A DNA stretch of 64,000 bases, from the NCBI RefSeq assembly GCF_000425405.1, contig NZ_KE384363.1, forward strand, positions 248,001 through 312,000, written 5' to 3'. The notes beneath the pieces are model-generated. The model searched no databases. It was not told the DNA's origin and saw nothing but the letters and a program-made list of their open reading frames with translations. Source of the stretch: Ferrimonas kyonanensis DSM 18153. GTDB taxonomy: Bacteria; Pseudomonadota; Gammaproteobacteria; Enterobacterales; Shewanellaceae. Of the stretch, positions 52,822 to 62,544 are shown one piece after another. The translations under genes were made by a program, and so were the position numbers. Numbering within the stretch: position 1 is the stretch's first letter; each line of letters begins with the position of its first letter.

Positions 52822-54060
52822 TCAGGCTTTCTTAAACAACAGAGAGCCGTTGGTACCACCAAAGCCGAAGGAGTTACACAGGGCGTACTCCAACTCGGCC
52901 TGACGCGCAACCGGACCGACGAAGTCCAGATCGCAGCCTTCATCCGGGTTGTCCAGATTGATGGTCGGTGGCACCTGCTGATCACGCAGGGCCAGGATGG
53001 TGAAGATCGATTCAACCGCACCGGCGGCCCCCAACAGGTGACCGGTCATGGATTTGGTGGAACCCATCATCAACTTGTAGGCATGTTCGCCGAACACCGA
53101 CTTAACGCCGTTAACTTCGGCGATATCACCGGCAGGCGTAGAGGTGCCGTGGGCGTTGATGTAACCCACCGATTCTGGCGCCACACCGGCGTCACTCAGG
53201 GCATTGGTCATCGCCGCCGCCCCACCGCGACCGTCACTCGGTGGTGACGTCATGTGGTGGGCATCGCCACTCATGCCAAAACCCACCAGTTCGGCGTAGA
53301 TCTTGGCACCACGGGCCTTGGCGTGCTCGTACTCTTCCAGCACGATCATGCCGGCACCGTCACCAATCACGAAGCCATCGCGGTCTTTATCCCAGGGACG
53401 GCTGGCCTTGGTGGGCTCGTCGTTGCGGGTCGACAATGCCTTGGCTGACGCGAAACCGCCCACCCCCAGTTCGGTGGTGGCCATCTCGGCACCGCCGGCA
53501 ATCATCACGTCGGCATCGCCATAGGCAATCATCCGCGCCGCGTGACCGATGTTGTGTACACCGGTGGTACAGGCGGTGGTGATGGCGATGTTCGGGCCAG
53601 TAAAGCCGTACATGATCGACAGGTGACCGGCAATCATGTTGATGATGGTGGATGGCACAAAGAACGGTGAGATGCGGCGCGGGCCGGATTTAACAAACTG
53701 GCTGTGATTGGCTTCAATCAACTGCAGTCCGCCCATGCCGGCACCGATGGCAGCACCGATGCGATGGGCATTAGTGTCGTTCACTTCCAGTCCGGAATCC
53801 TTGAACGCCTGCATGGACGCGGCCATTCCGTACTGAATAAACAGGTCCATCTTGCGGGCATCTTTCTTGGAAAGATAAGCCTCAATATCAAAATCCTTGA
53901 CCGAGGCAGAGAAGCGGACAGCGAATTCGCTGGCATCGAAGTGGCTAATGGGCGTGACACCACTCTGACCGGCCAGTACGTTGGCCCAGGTAGTATCAAC
54001 GTCATGGCCAACTGGGGTAACCGCCCCAAGGCCTGTGACCACAATGCGGCGCTTGGTCAT
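52822..54060 (-). CDS. fabF: Beta-ketoacyl-ACP synthase II
   Basis: FabF condenses malonyl-ACP with acyl-ACP in fatty-acid elongation. The 412-residue protein has the catalytic C164 ([10 protein letters not shown]) and the two histidines in [11 protein letters not shown] and [11 protein letters not shown]. It is separated from acpP by a terminator, so its expression is probably lower than that of acpP. Confidence 0.96.
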   Translation of the reverse strand: MTKRRIVVTGLGAVTPVGHDVDTTWANVLAGQSGVTPISHFDASEFAVRFSASVKDFDIEAYLSKKDARKMDLFIQYGMAASMQAFKDSGLEVNDTNAHRIGAAIGAGMGGLQLIEANHSQFVKSGPRRISPFFVPSTIINMIAGHLSIMYGFTGPNIAITTACTTGVHNIGHAARMIAYGDADVMIAGGAEMATTELGVGGFASAKALSTRNDEPTKASRPWDKDRDGFVIGDGAGMIVLEEYEHAKARGAKIYAELVGFGMSGDAHHMTSPPSDGRGGAAAMTNALSDAGVAPESVGYINAHGTSTPAGDIAEVNGVKSVFGEHAYKLMMGSTKSMTGHLLGAAGAVESIFTILALRDQQVPPTINLDNPDEGCDLDFVGPVARQAELEYALCNSFGFGGTNGSLLFKKA

Positions 54061-54080
54061 TTTTATTCTCCGTCAGAAAC

Positions 54081-54110
54081 AAAAACAGGCGGCCCAAGCC
54101 GCCTGTTTTA
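54081..54110 (-). terminator. Terminator/attenuator between acpP and fabF
   Basis: AAACAGGCGG (54083-54092) and CCGCCTGTTT (54099-54108) form a perfect 10-bp stem. On the minus strand it is followed by a T-run. It lies between the acpP stop and the fabF start, so most acpP transcripts should end here and some read through into fabF. Confidence 0.75.
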
Positions 54111-54122
54111 AAATTCGTCGGC

Positions 54123-54356
54123 TTACTGGTTAGCCGTTACGTAGTCGATCGCTGCCTGAACGGTAGTGATCTTTTCTGCTTCTTCGTCAGGAATCTCAGT
54201 ATCGAACTCTTCTTCCAGAGCCATTACCAGCTCAACGGTGTCCAGAGAGTCAGCACCCAGGTCATCAACGAAAGAAGCTTCAGCTTTTACGTCGTCTTCT
54301 TTCACGCCCAGCTGTTCGATAATGATCTTCTTAACGCGTTCTTCGATGTTGCTCAT
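54123..54356 (-). CDS. acpP: Acyl carrier protein
   Basis: AcpP carries growing acyl chains on phosphopantetheine attached to S37 ([18 protein letters not shown]). The 77-residue acidic protein is nearly identical in motif to E. coli AcpP. Codon use is AT-richer at third positions, as usual for a very highly expressed gene. It lies after fabG, with its own terminator. Confidence 0.97.
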   Translation of the reverse strand: MSNIEERVKKIIIEQLGVKEDDVKAEASFVDDLGADSLDTVELVMALEEEFDTEIPDEEAEKITTVQAAIDYVTANQ

Positions 54357-54521
54357 AGTCTTCGCTTTCCTATTAATTTTACGCCATTGCGTAGAGTTGC
54401 GAGTAGTTTATTCGATTCGTCTGACAATGCAAGTCACGCTTTTGTGGTCAAACCACGGAGATGACTTCATTTAGCCGAATTTCGCTTCAAATTAGCTACT
54501 GGATCACGGTTTCAGCCTAAA

Positions 54522-55268
54522 TTAGGCCATTACCATTCCGCCGTTGACGTGCAGGGTTTCGCCTGTGATATAGCTTGCACGATCTGACGCCAGAAATACA
54601 ACCGCATCAGCAATTTCTTTGGCCTGACCCAAACGGGCCACCGGCACCTGGCTCATGATGGCTTGTTTCTGGTCATCATTAAGCTCTTCGGTCATGTCGG
54701 TCTGGATGAAACCCGGAGCCACCGCGTTGACGGTAATGCCACGGCTGGCAACCTCTTTGGCCAGCGACTTGGTAAAGCCCAGCAGACCGGCTTTAGCGGC
54801 ACAATAGTTGGCCTGGCCGGGGTTGCCCATGGTACCCACCACGGAACCAATGTTGATGATTCGACCGGCGCGCTTTTTCATCATCGCCCGCAATACCGCC
54901 TTGGAAGTGCGGAACAGGGAAGTCAGGTTGGTGTCGATGATGTCGCACCACTCCTCTTCCTTCATCCGCATCATCAGGTTGTCACGGGTAATACCGGCGT
55001 TGTTCACCAGAATATCGATATCACCATGTTCGGCCTTAATCGCCGCAAAAAGTTCCTCAACGGAGCTCTGTTCGGTCACATTAAGGACCATACCCTGGCC
55101 ATGAGTCCCCAGGTACTCGCTGATGGCGGCGGCGCCGCGCTCGCTGGTGGCGGTGCCGATCACCTTGGCGCCGGCAGCCACCAGAGTTTCGGCAACCGCG
55201 CGACCGATGCCACGGCTGGCGCCGGTTACCAGGGCCACTTTTCCGGTCAAATCGATGCTAATGGTCAT
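54522..55268 (-). CDS. fabG: 3-oxoacyl-ACP reductase
   Basis: FabG uses NADPH to reduce 3-ketoacyl-ACP. The 248-residue short-chain dehydrogenase has TGASRGIG (15-22), NNAG (89-92), and the catalytic S142, Y155 and K159 (GSVVGTMGNPGQANYCAAKA). It follows fabD by 17 bases. Confidence 0.96.
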   Translation of the reverse strand: MTISIDLTGKVALVTGASRGIGRAVAETLVAAGAKVIGTATSERGAAAISEYLGTHGQGMVLNVTEQSSVEELFAAIKAEHGDIDILVNNAGITRDNLMMRMKEEEWCDIIDTNLTSLFRTSKAVLRAMMKKRAGRIINIGSVVGTMGNPGQANYCAAKAGLLGFTKSLAKEVASRGITVNAVAPGFIQTDMTEELNDDQKQAIMSQVPVARLGQAKEIADAVVFLASDRASYITGETLHVNGGMVMA

Positions 55269-55285
55269 GAGAAGTTTATTCCTTA

Positions 55286-56209
55286 TTATAACGCCGCAGC
55301 TAAAGTTGCAGGACAGTTCAGCGCCGCAGCGGAGATCGTCTTGTTAATTCGTTTCGCCAGGCCGGTCAGGACCTTGCCTGGCCCGCATTCGTAGGTAGTT
55401 TCAATCCCTTGCTCAGCCATGGCGTTGATGGTTTCGGTCCAGCGAACCGGGCTGTACAGCTGTCGAATCAGTGCCTGACGAATGGCATCGGCATCGGTTT
55501 CGGCGGTCACATCAACGTTGTTGATCACCGGCACCTCTGGGGCACTCAGGGTCAGATCATTCAACGCCAGTGCCAGCTTGTCGGCAGCAGGCTTCATCAG
55601 GGCACAGTGAGACGGCACGCTGACCGGCAGCGGCAGCGCACGCTTGGCGCCGGCTTCCTTACACAGGGCACCGGCACGTTCCACGGCGTCTTTTTCACCG
55701 GCAATCACCACCTGACCCGGGCTGTTGTAGTTCACCGGCGACACCACCTGCCCTTGAGCGGCCTGCTCACAGGCGGCAGCAATGGCGTCGTCATCCAGAC
55801 CGATAATGGCATACATGGCACCGGTTCCGGCAGGAACGGCATCCTGCATCGCCAGGCCACGCAGTTCCACCAGTTTAATGGCGTCTTTAAAATCCAGTAC
55901 ACCGGCACACACCAGGGCGGAGTATTCACCCAGGCTATGGCCCGCCATGGCCGCTGGAACCGCGCCACCGGCCTGACGGTAAGCGCGGTACAGCGCCACA
56001 CTGGCGGCCAGCAACGCAGGCTGAGTACGCTGGGTCTGATTCAGATCCTCGGCCGGGCCCTGGCTAACCAGGTTCCACAGGTCATAGCCCAGCACCTCTG
56101 AGGCCTCGACAAAAGTCTGACTGACGACCTCGTTTTCTGCGGCCAGTTCGGCCAGCATGCCAACGGTTTGGCTTCCCTGACCGGGAAATACGAATGCAAA
56201 TTTAGACAT
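55286..56209 (-). CDS. fabD: Malonyl-CoA:ACP transacylase
   Basis: FabD moves malonyl from CoA to ACP. The 307-residue protein has the nucleophile S92 in GHSLGEYSAL, the oxyanion stretch FPGQGSQ near the start and the active His in SVPSHCALM. It lies 9 bases after fabH. Confidence 0.96.
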   Translation of the reverse strand: MSKFAFVFPGQGSQTVGMLAELAAENEVVSQTFVEASEVLGYDLWNLVSQGPAEDLNQTQRTQPALLAASVALYRAYRQAGGAVPAAMAGHSLGEYSALVCAGVLDFKDAIKLVELRGLAMQDAVPAGTGAMYAIIGLDDDAIAAACEQAAQGQVVSPVNYNSPGQVVIAGEKDAVERAGALCKEAGAKRALPLPVSVPSHCALMKPAADKLALALNDLTLSAPEVPVINNVDVTAETDADAIRQALIRQLYSPVRWTETINAMAEQGIETTYECGPGKVLTGLAKRINKTISAAALNCPATLAAAL

Positions 56210-56218
56210 GATGAATCC

Positions 56219-57184
56219 TTAGAATTTAACCAGGGCCGAGCCCCAGGCAAAGCCGGCACCAAAGGCTTCCAGCAACAACACCTGACCGCGTTGAATGCGG
56301 CCATCACGGACCGCCACATCCAGGGCGATCGGCACCGAAGCCGCCGAAGTGTTGCCGTGTTCGGCCAGGGTCAGTACCACCTGGTCCATGCCCATGCCCA
56401 GCTTTTTGGCCGTGGCCTTGATGATGCGATAGTTGGCATTGTGGGGAACCAGCCAGTCGATCTCCGACTTGTCCATCTGGTTGTCCACCAGAGTCTCTTC
56501 CACCACTTGGGCCAAGCGGGTAACGGCGTGCTTAAACACGTCATTGCCCTTCATAAACATGTATTCCTCTTCGCTGGTTGCGCGAGGGGTCTTGCTGCGA
56601 ACCGGGTTGGCCGCTTTTAGCAGTGGGCCATGGCGACCATCCGCATGGATGTGGGTCGACATCACGCCGGGCTGCTCAGAAGCACCGACCACGGCGGCAC
56701 CGGCGCCGTCACCAAACAGGATGATGGTGGAGCGGTCATCCGGATCGCACAGGTCTGCCAGGGCATCGGCACCGATCACCAGCACCTTCTGACAGGCACC
56801 GGATTTCACGAACTGATCCGCCACCGCCAGGGCATAGATAAAGCCACTGCAGGCCGCCGCCACATCAAAGGCAGGAATGCCCTGAATGCCCAGCATCGCC
56901 TGCACTTCACAGGCCGCAGACGGGAACGCATTGGCGGCACTGCAGGTGCCACAGATGATCATGTCGATCTCGGACGCGTCCACCCCGGCCATTTCCAGCG
57001 CCTTTACCGAAGCCTGATGGCTCATGTAGGACACCGTCTCTTCGCCGGTGGCGATATGACGCTGGCGAATGCCGGTGCGCTCCAGGATCCACTCGTCGGT
57101 GGTGTCCACCATTTGTTCCAGATCGGCATTGGTGCGGATCTGGGTGGGCAAGTAGCTCCCAGTACCTAAAATTTTTGTATGCAT
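56219..57184 (-). CDS. fabH: Beta-ketoacyl-ACP synthase III
   Basis: FabH starts fatty-acid synthesis from acetyl-CoA and malonyl-ACP. The 321-residue protein has C112 ([13 protein letters not shown]), the His in [11 protein letters not shown] and the Asn in [14 protein letters not shown]. It follows plsX by 7 bases. Confidence 0.96.
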   Translation of the reverse strand: MHTKILGTGSYLPTQIRTNADLEQMVDTTDEWILERTGIRQRHIATGEETVSYMSHQASVKALEMAGVDASEIDMIICGTCSAANAFPSAACEVQAMLGIQGIPAFDVAAACSGFIYALAVADQFVKSGACQKVLVIGADALADLCDPDDRSTIILFGDGAGAAVVGASEQPGVMSTHIHADGRHGPLLKAANPVRSKTPRATSEEEYMFMKGNDVFKHAVTRLAQVVEETLVDNQMDKSEIDWLVPHNANYRIIKATAKKLGMGMDQVVLTLAEHGNTSAASVPIALDVAVRDGRIQRGQVLLLEAFGAGFAWGSALVKF

Positions 57185-57191
57185 AGGAATA

Positions 57192-58220
57192 TCAACAGGA
57201 TTTTTCTAGTAGCACCGACTCGAGTCGAGCTTTGATTTTGCCAGGCACCTGCCTTTGAACCTCCGTTATGGCCTCTTCGATGGCACGCAAATAGGCCATC
57301 TCATCGGCGTTCCCGTGGCTCTTTACCACAATATGGCGCAATCCTAACAGACTAGCACCGTTATAGTGGTCGGGGTTCATTTGCAAAAAAAGCTTTTTTA
57401 ATCGCCCTTTCAGCAGCCAGCTCAAGCAGCGGGCCACCAGATTCTGATTCACCGACTGTGCAATCTGGTGCATCAGCAGGCGGGCGATCCCTTCGGTGGT
57501 TTTAAGAGTGACATTGCCGACAAAGCCATCGCAGACGATCACGTCCGCGTCACCGGTAAAGATTCGGTCGCCTTCGACAAAGCCAGTGTAATTGATGTGG
57601 GGAGTACTCTGCAGCAACCTTGCTGCTTGCTGAACCTGATCGTTACCTTTGATCTCTTCGGTACCGATGTTAAGCAGGGCCACTCTCGGATTGGGGTTGC
57701 CCGCGACCTGTTCCGCCAATACGGCCCCCATGACCGCAAATTGAAACAGGGCTTCCGAGTCGCAACAGGCGTTGGCGCCCAGGTCCAGCAGGTAAACCGG
57801 CTGTCCATGCATGCTGGGTAGTGCGCTGACTAAAGCCGGTCTGTCCACCCCGGGCAGGGTTTTGAGTACCACCTTAGCCATGGTCATCAGTGCACCGGTA
57901 TTACCGGCACTGACGCAGGCGTTGGCCTGGCCATTGGCCACCAGGTCCAGCGCCAACCGCATCGAACTCTGCTTCAGTCGCCGCAGGGCATGCAGAGGCT
58001 TGTCGCCCATCTGCACCACCTGATCGGCATGCAAAATCTGCAACCGAACGGATTCGGACGCATGATGCTGACGTAATACAGAGAGAATCTCGGGGCGATC
58101 GCCCACCAGAATAAGATGCAGGTCGGAATAAACCGACAGCGCCTGCAAAGCTGCAGGCACTGTCACATGGGGGCCGTGATCGCCCCCCATGGTATCTAAC
58201 GCTAGGGTTAGATGAGTCAA
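57192..58220 (-). CDS. plsX: Phosphate acyltransferase PlsX
   Basis: PlsX makes acyl-phosphate from acyl-ACP for phospholipid synthesis. The 342-residue protein has [11 protein letters not shown] at the start, SAGNTGALM and [19 protein letters not shown]. It lies 12 bases after rpmF, as in many gammaproteobacteria. Confidence 0.95.
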   Translation of the reverse strand: MTHLTLALDTMGGDHGPHVTVPAALQALSVYSDLHLILVGDRPEILSVLRQHHASESVRLQILHADQVVQMGDKPLHALRRLKQSSMRLALDLVANGQANACVSAGNTGALMTMAKVVLKTLPGVDRPALVSALPSMHGQPVYLLDLGANACCDSEALFQFAVMGAVLAEQVAGNPNPRVALLNIGTEEIKGNDQVQQAARLLQSTPHINYTGFVEGDRIFTGDADVIVCDGFVGNVTLKTTEGIARLLMHQIAQSVNQNLVARCLSWLLKGRLKKLFLQMNPDHYNGASLLGLRHIVVKSHGNADEMAYLRAIEEAITEVQRQVPGKIKARLESVLLEKSC

Positions 58221-58232
58221 GATGGCATCAAC

Positions 58233-58403
58233 TTACTTGTTGATTACCTTCTTGCCACGGTAGTAACCGTCGGCAGTCACGTGGTGACGACGATGAGTCT
58301 CACCAGAAGTCGCGTCTACAGACAGTTGACACTCAGACAGAGCATCGTGTGAACGACGCATACCGCGACGTGAACGAGTCACTTTACTTTTTTGTACGGC
58401 CAT
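58233..58403 (-). CDS. rpmF: 50S ribosomal protein bL32
   Basis: The minus-strand frame from the ATG at 58403 gives 56 residues ([20 protein letters not shown] ... [15 protein letters not shown]), the standard length and sequence of bL32. It lies between yceD and plsX in the usual order. GGAG lies ahead of the start. Confidence 0.95.
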   Translation of the reverse strand: MAVQKSKVTRSRRGMRRSHDALSECQLSVDATSGETHRRHHVTADGYYRGKKVINK

Positions 58404-58419
58404 GGCCCCAATCTCCTAA

Positions 58420-58950
58420 TTACTTACTTTTAAGGTTTTGTAACACCGCAAAGGGATTCGGACGCTCTTCTTCAGGACTGACGGGTGGCAATTCACCCAC
58501 GACGATCTCAGTTTCAGGGCGGTTGCAATCAGCCAGATCATGCATAGGCATCATCGGTACGGCCAACAACAACTCGTCTTCCACCAATTCCTGTAGTCTA
58601 ATCTCGCCGTGCTCATTGAGTTCGACGGGATCGTAAGCATCCGGGAGCTCTTCGACCTGTGAATCGTCGGTCACAGGACTGTATGCGAATTCAACTGCGA
58701 TAGGATGCTGAAAAGTTTCCATACAGCGCTGACACGTCAGAGTGAGCTCCGTCACAGCCTTCCCCTTGAGGTAGACTATCCCCTGGATGTCAGTGCCGCA
58801 TTCAACGGACACTTCAGCATCAGTGCAATCGCCGGAACTCACACCAATCAAACGCTTCAGGTGCTTGGCTCGAAGGATACCTTCATAGCTAAGACCCCGT
58901 TGAGCAGCTCGTTTTGGGTCGAGCGATACCGGAATTTGAACATTCTGCAT
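58420..58950 (-). CDS. yceD: YceD (DUF177) protein
   Basis: The 176-residue protein belongs to the DUF177 family, which precedes rpmF in most bacteria and is linked to 23S rRNA or large-subunit assembly. Conserved parts are TLTCQRCMETF with a CxxC pair and the acidic DAYDPVELNEHGEIRLQELVEDELLLAVP. It heads the rpmF-plsX-fab operon. Confidence 0.92.
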   Translation of the reverse strand: MQNVQIPVSLDPKRAAQRGLSYEGILRAKHLKRLIGVSSGDCTDAEVSVECGTDIQGIVYLKGKAVTELTLTCQRCMETFQHPIAVEFAYSPVTDDSQVEELPDAYDPVELNEHGEIRLQELVEDELLLAVPMMPMHDLADCNRPETEIVVGELPPVSPEEERPNPFAVLQNLKSK

Positions 58951-59336
58951 AGGGCGCGCAGTTTATAGATTGAGTTCCACAGAGTCAAAGAATATTTTAG
59001 ACCCTGAGTTCCCATTCGGACACGCTGTAATCAGCGCCCCGCCTTAGTTTACTCGCCACATCAACATCACCACAACCCGGTCGATTCCACTGATCGCCTC
59101 TTTTGTCCCTATTCAGTACCCCGCTCTCACTCCTGCCCCTGTTGCCGAGGCTGATCACAAAGCGGGTAAAATGGCCCCTCAGAATCCAATTCGGCCGAAT
59201 CTGTGACCATTTTCTATCGAAGTTTGCCCCGGCATTGAACCAGATCAAAAACCCACCATTCGCCCTTATGGTGATTTCGAATCTCATCTGCTAGTCTTGC
59301 GGCCTGAAAATTTGTATCAACTTTTGAAGTGTCATC
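58951..59336. other. Divergent region yceD / maf
   Basis: 386 bases between divergent genes. No RNA gene or supported frame is seen; a 96-codon minus-strand frame (58997-59287) has no ribosome site and no familiar sequence. Promoters for both flanking genes must lie here. Confidence 0.5.
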
Positions 59337-59942
59337 ATGAAAAAGCCGCTTATCCTTGGCTCCACCTCACCTTTTCGACGCCAGATTCTCGAAAAACTGA
59401 ATCTTCCTTTCCGTTGTGAAAAGCCTGAGGTCGATGAAACCCCACTGGACGATGAAACCGCCTACCAACTGGTGATGCGCCTGGCCGAAGCGAAAGCCCG
59501 CGCCGCCGGCCAGAGCCACAACGATGCCTGGGTCATCGGTTCCGACCAAGTTGCCGTCATCGACGATGAGATTCTGGGTAAACCCGGAACCCACGACAAC
59601 GCCGTCGAACAACTGCAAGCCGCCAGTGGTAAGAAAGTCACCTTCTATACCAGCTTGTGCCTGCTGAACACCGACACCGGTGAGAGCCAGGTGGATGTGG
59701 AAACCTTCAAGGTCTACTTCAAAAACCTCAGCCTGAAGCAGATTGACGCCTACCTCAATGCCGAGCAGCCTTATAACTGTGCCGGCAGCTTTAAGAGCGA
59801 AGGACTGGGCATCGCCCTGTTCGACCGTCTCAGCGGCCGCGATCCCAATACGTTAATGGGGCTGCCACTGATTCGCCTGACCGAAATGCTGCAAGCGGAA
59901 GGGTTCGACGTGCTGCGTGCCCAGGCGGACCTTGCCTCCTGA
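59337..59942 (+). CDS. Maf-family nucleotide pyrophosphatase (YceF type)
   Basis: Maf proteins remove modified nucleotides; the YceF type prefers 7-methyl-GTP. The 201-residue protein has the start LGSTSPFRRQILEKLNLPF, the catalytic region VIGSDQVAVID and KPGTHDNAVEQL, and ends with DPNTLMGLPLIRLTEML. It is adjacent and divergent to yceD-rpmF, as in E. coli. Confidence 0.92.
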   Translation: MKKPLILGSTSPFRRQILEKLNLPFRCEKPEVDETPLDDETAYQLVMRLAEAKARAAGQSHNDAWVIGSDQVAVIDDEILGKPGTHDNAVEQLQAASGKKVTFYTSLCLLNTDTGESQVDVETFKVYFKNLSLKQIDAYLNAEQPYNCAGSFKSEGLGIALFDRLSGRDPNTLMGLPLIRLTEMLQAEGFDVLRAQADLAS

Positions 59943-59961
59943 ATGCAGTCATGATAAACCT

Positions 59962-59986
59962 GTTCTGATTAACTTTTAGTCAGAAC
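59962..59986. repeat. Inverted repeat between maf and DUF962 gene
   Basis: GTTCTGA (59962-59968) and TCAGAAC (59980-59986) flank an 11-base loop, followed by GGGTTT. It may be a weak terminator of maf or may fold over the start of the next gene, seven bases away. Confidence 0.4.
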
Positions 59987-59992
59987 GGGTTT

Positions 59993-60340
59993 ATGGAACA
60001 GCGATTCACCTCATTTCAGGAATTTTACCCCTTCTATTTAGGGGAGCACCAAGATCGCCGCTGCCGCGTGTTGCACTACATCGGCTCGACACTGGTGTTG
60101 TTGACCGCCGGCATTGCCGTTGCCTCGGGTCAATGGCTGCTGCTGTTGCTACTGCCGCTGATTGGCTATGGTTTTGCCTGGGCGGGCCACTTTGGTTTTG
60201 AAAAAAACCGTCCGGCCACCTTTAGCTACCCCTTCTACAGTTTGCTGGCCGACTGGGTGATGCTCAAAGACGCCATCACCGGCGAACTGGAACCCAAACT
60301 CAAACAACTGCAGGCCCTTAAACACAAGCCAATTCGGTGA
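59993..60340 (+). CDS. DUF962 (Mpo1-like) membrane protein
   Basis: The 115-residue protein has FTSFQEFYPFYLGEHQDRRCR at the start, two membrane helices (about 30-65), then HFGFEKNRPATFSYPFYSLL, the DUF962 signature. The yeast member Mpo1 is a dioxygenase in 2-hydroxy fatty-acid breakdown; the bacterial role is not established. The His residues typical of the family are present (LHYIG, AGHFGFE). No clear ribosome site precedes the ATG. Confidence 0.85.
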   Translation: MEQRFTSFQEFYPFYLGEHQDRRCRVLHYIGSTLVLLTAGIAVASGQWLLLLLLPLIGYGFAWAGHFGFEKNRPATFSYPFYSLLADWVMLKDAITGELEPKLKQLQALKHKPIR

Positions 60341-60475
60341 AACCTGAGTCATTGGTCCCTGAGCCGAAAACCGGGTTCGCGAGTCGGCTCGCAACGGCAT
60401 CAATGACGCTACCCTCATTCACCAGCAATAAGATACACTGGCGCCCTTCCCGAACTGCACGTATCTGAAATCACC

Positions 60476-61372
60476 ATGAGCCAAGCCCGGACTGGCAATG
60501 CCTTGGCGGCATTGTCTTTTGTTCTATGGGGCATTTTGCCTCTGTACTACCACTTTCTGCCCCAGGCCAACATGAATGAGCTGCTGGCGATCCGCATCAT
60601 TACCTCGGTGCCGGTGATGCTGCTGCTGATTCGATTGCTGAGTCGCAAGCCGATGCCACTGACGGCGGTGGTGGCAGATCGTCGCTCCCTGGGGTTATGC
60701 CTGCTGGCTTCCCTGTTGATGTGCGTCTCCTGGTACAGCTTTACCTACGCCCTCACTCACGGACAGGTACTGGCTGCCAGCCTGGGGTTTTTCATCAACC
60801 CCCTGGTTGCCATCGCCCTGGGGGTGATCTTTCTGAGCGACCGGCTGTCGCCGGCACAATGTATTGCGGTGGTACTGGCCACCCTGGGCATCGGCTATCA
60901 GGTCTATCAATATGGCGAATTGCCGTGGATCTCTCTGCTCATGGGCTGCTTTTTTGCTCTGTATGGACTGGTAAAAAAGTACATCCGCTATGACTCCCTA
61001 ACCTCGGTGGCGGTGGAGGCGGTACTGTTAACCCCGCCGGCACTGGCGTTTCTGCTGTACGCTCAGGCCACCTCAGGCTTATCGTCCCTTGGCGGCGGCA
61101 CCAGCACCCTGCTGCTGTATCTTGGCGCGGGTCCCATCACTCTGGCGCCGCTCATTTTGTTCACTCTGGCCATCAACCGCACCTCGCTGACCATGGTAGG
61201 GCTGATGCAATACATCGAACCCAGCCTGCAGTTCTTGCTGGCCACCGTGCTGTTTGCCGAGGTGTTTGATCAAGTTAAAGCCGTCACCTTTGGCCTGATC
61301 TGGCTGGGGCTGTTGCTGTGCTCGGTAGAAGCCCTGACTCAGCAGCGGCGGAAACGACGGCTGCACCCTTAG
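60476..61372 (+). CDS. rarD: RarD-type EamA/DMT transporter, copy 1
   Basis: The 298-residue inner-membrane protein has about ten helices and the RarD pattern (SFVLWGILPLYYHFLPQANM near the start, YVKKYIRYDSL-like middle, and LMQYIEPSLQFLLATVLFAE near the end). RarD proteins are named for chloramphenicol sensitivity; the substrate is unknown. A shorter relative follows 111 bases downstream in the same direction. Confidence 0.88.
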   Translation: MSQARTGNALAALSFVLWGILPLYYHFLPQANMNELLAIRIITSVPVMLLLIRLLSRKPMPLTAVVADRRSLGLCLLASLLMCVSWYSFTYALTHGQVLAASLGFFINPLVAIALGVIFLSDRLSPAQCIAVVLATLGIGYQVYQYGELPWISLLMGCFFALYGLVKKYIRYDSLTSVAVEAVLLTPPALAFLLYAQATSGLSSLGGGTSTLLLYLGAGPITLAPLILFTLAINRTSLTMVGLMQYIEPSLQFLLATVLFAEVFDQVKAVTFGLIWLGLLLCSVEALTQQRRKRRLHP

Positions 61373-61483
61373 ACCCTGGTCACACTAAATCCGCCGATGA
61401 GGTTCAAAGTTTTTCCATTGCACCCCCCTTACCAGCGACAGGGGTGATAGGGTTTACCGATTGCTATTCAAGGAGTGGATGTC

Positions 61484-62380
61484 ATGATCCCCAAGCTGGC
61501 ACTGCTGGTGGCCTTCAGCATCTTCGGCCTGATGCCCCTGTATCTGCCGCTGATGCCCGGTGCCGACGTGGTTGAACTTATCAGTCTGCGCATCGTATTG
61601 AGTGCCGTACTGCTGTTGTCACTAATGCAGTGGCAAGGACAAAGCCAGCGAATCCTGGACGCCTGTCGCCATCATCGGCCGGCACTGCTGCGCTGCGCTC
61701 TGGCGGCCCCGTTACTGGGAGCCGGAGGCATGCTCTCCACTTGGGCCTTTAGCCACAACCAGATTCTGGCCGCCAGCATGGGGCAGTTTTTATCACCGCT
61801 ACTGTCGATGGTGCTGGCTGTGGTGGTATTTCGCGACTGCCTCAGCCGCATACAGTTGCTGGCACTGATGCTGGCAACGGTGGCCGTGGTGATCCAGTTC
61901 CACAGTCATGCCGACAGCGTGGTACTGGCATTGGTGCTCGGCGGTTTGTTTGCCGCCTACGGCGCCTTAAAAAAACAGGTACAACTGGATACCCTGACGT
62001 CATTGTCTTTAGAACAGCTGGTGGTGCTACCGCCGGCACTGCTGTATCTGGGCTACCTGTGGCTCAACGGCGACTCGGTGCTGCAGCAAGGGGACGGTGC
62101 CCAGATTGCCTATCATCTCGGCTTTGGTGGCCTGATTCTGACCGCGGTGACTCTGGTCAACTACGCAGTGAAACGGATCAGTTTCTGTCATTTCAGTTTG
62201 ATGCAGTATTACGACCCCAGCCTGCAGTTCCTGGTGGCAGTGTGGATCTTTGACGAGACCTGCCACCCCAATCGTCTGCTCGGCTTTGTACTCATATGGG
62301 GAGGGCTGGCTGCCGTTATCGGCACCGAGTTGTGGCGGCGGCACCGGCGCCCGTCATTGGCCAGTGCACCAACCAGTTAG
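61484..62380 (+). CDS. RarD-type EamA/DMT transporter, copy 2
   Basis: From the ATG at 61484 (GGAG eight bases upstream) the protein has 298 residues, the same length as its neighbour, and aligns with it throughout: SIFGLMPLYLPLMPGADVVE, YGALKKQVQLDTLTSLSLEQ and LMQYYDPSLQFLVAVWIFDE match the copy 1 positions. It is a diverged tandem paralogue. Its own ribosome site and the gap of 111 bases suggest separate or loose co-expression. Confidence 0.86.
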   Translation: MIPKLALLVAFSIFGLMPLYLPLMPGADVVELISLRIVLSAVLLLSLMQWQGQSQRILDACRHHRPALLRCALAAPLLGAGGMLSTWAFSHNQILAASMGQFLSPLLSMVLAVVVFRDCLSRIQLLALMLATVAVVIQFHSHADSVVLALVLGGLFAAYGALKKQVQLDTLTSLSLEQLVVLPPALLYLGYLWLNGDSVLQQGDGAQIAYHLGFGGLILTAVTLVNYAVKRISFCHFSLMQYYDPSLQFLVAVWIFDETCHPNRLLGFVLIWGGLAAVIGTELWRRHRRPSLASAPTS

Positions 62381-62544
62381 CAAACTCACCAACAGTTAGT
62401 CAATTGCCGCAACATCTTGTTAACCCCACCAGTATCCTGGCATCCTCATCGGCTAACCCATTGATTTAAAAAGCCTCATAACTTTGGCACAGAGCCTGCA
62501 TTTCCGACGCTAACGTTCGACTTCAGCAACCAAGGAACCGTGCT

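Noticed and set aside
58997-59287. 96-codon minus-strand gene upstream of yceD
   Set aside because: No start signal, unusual composition, and promoters of two divergent genes are expected here.
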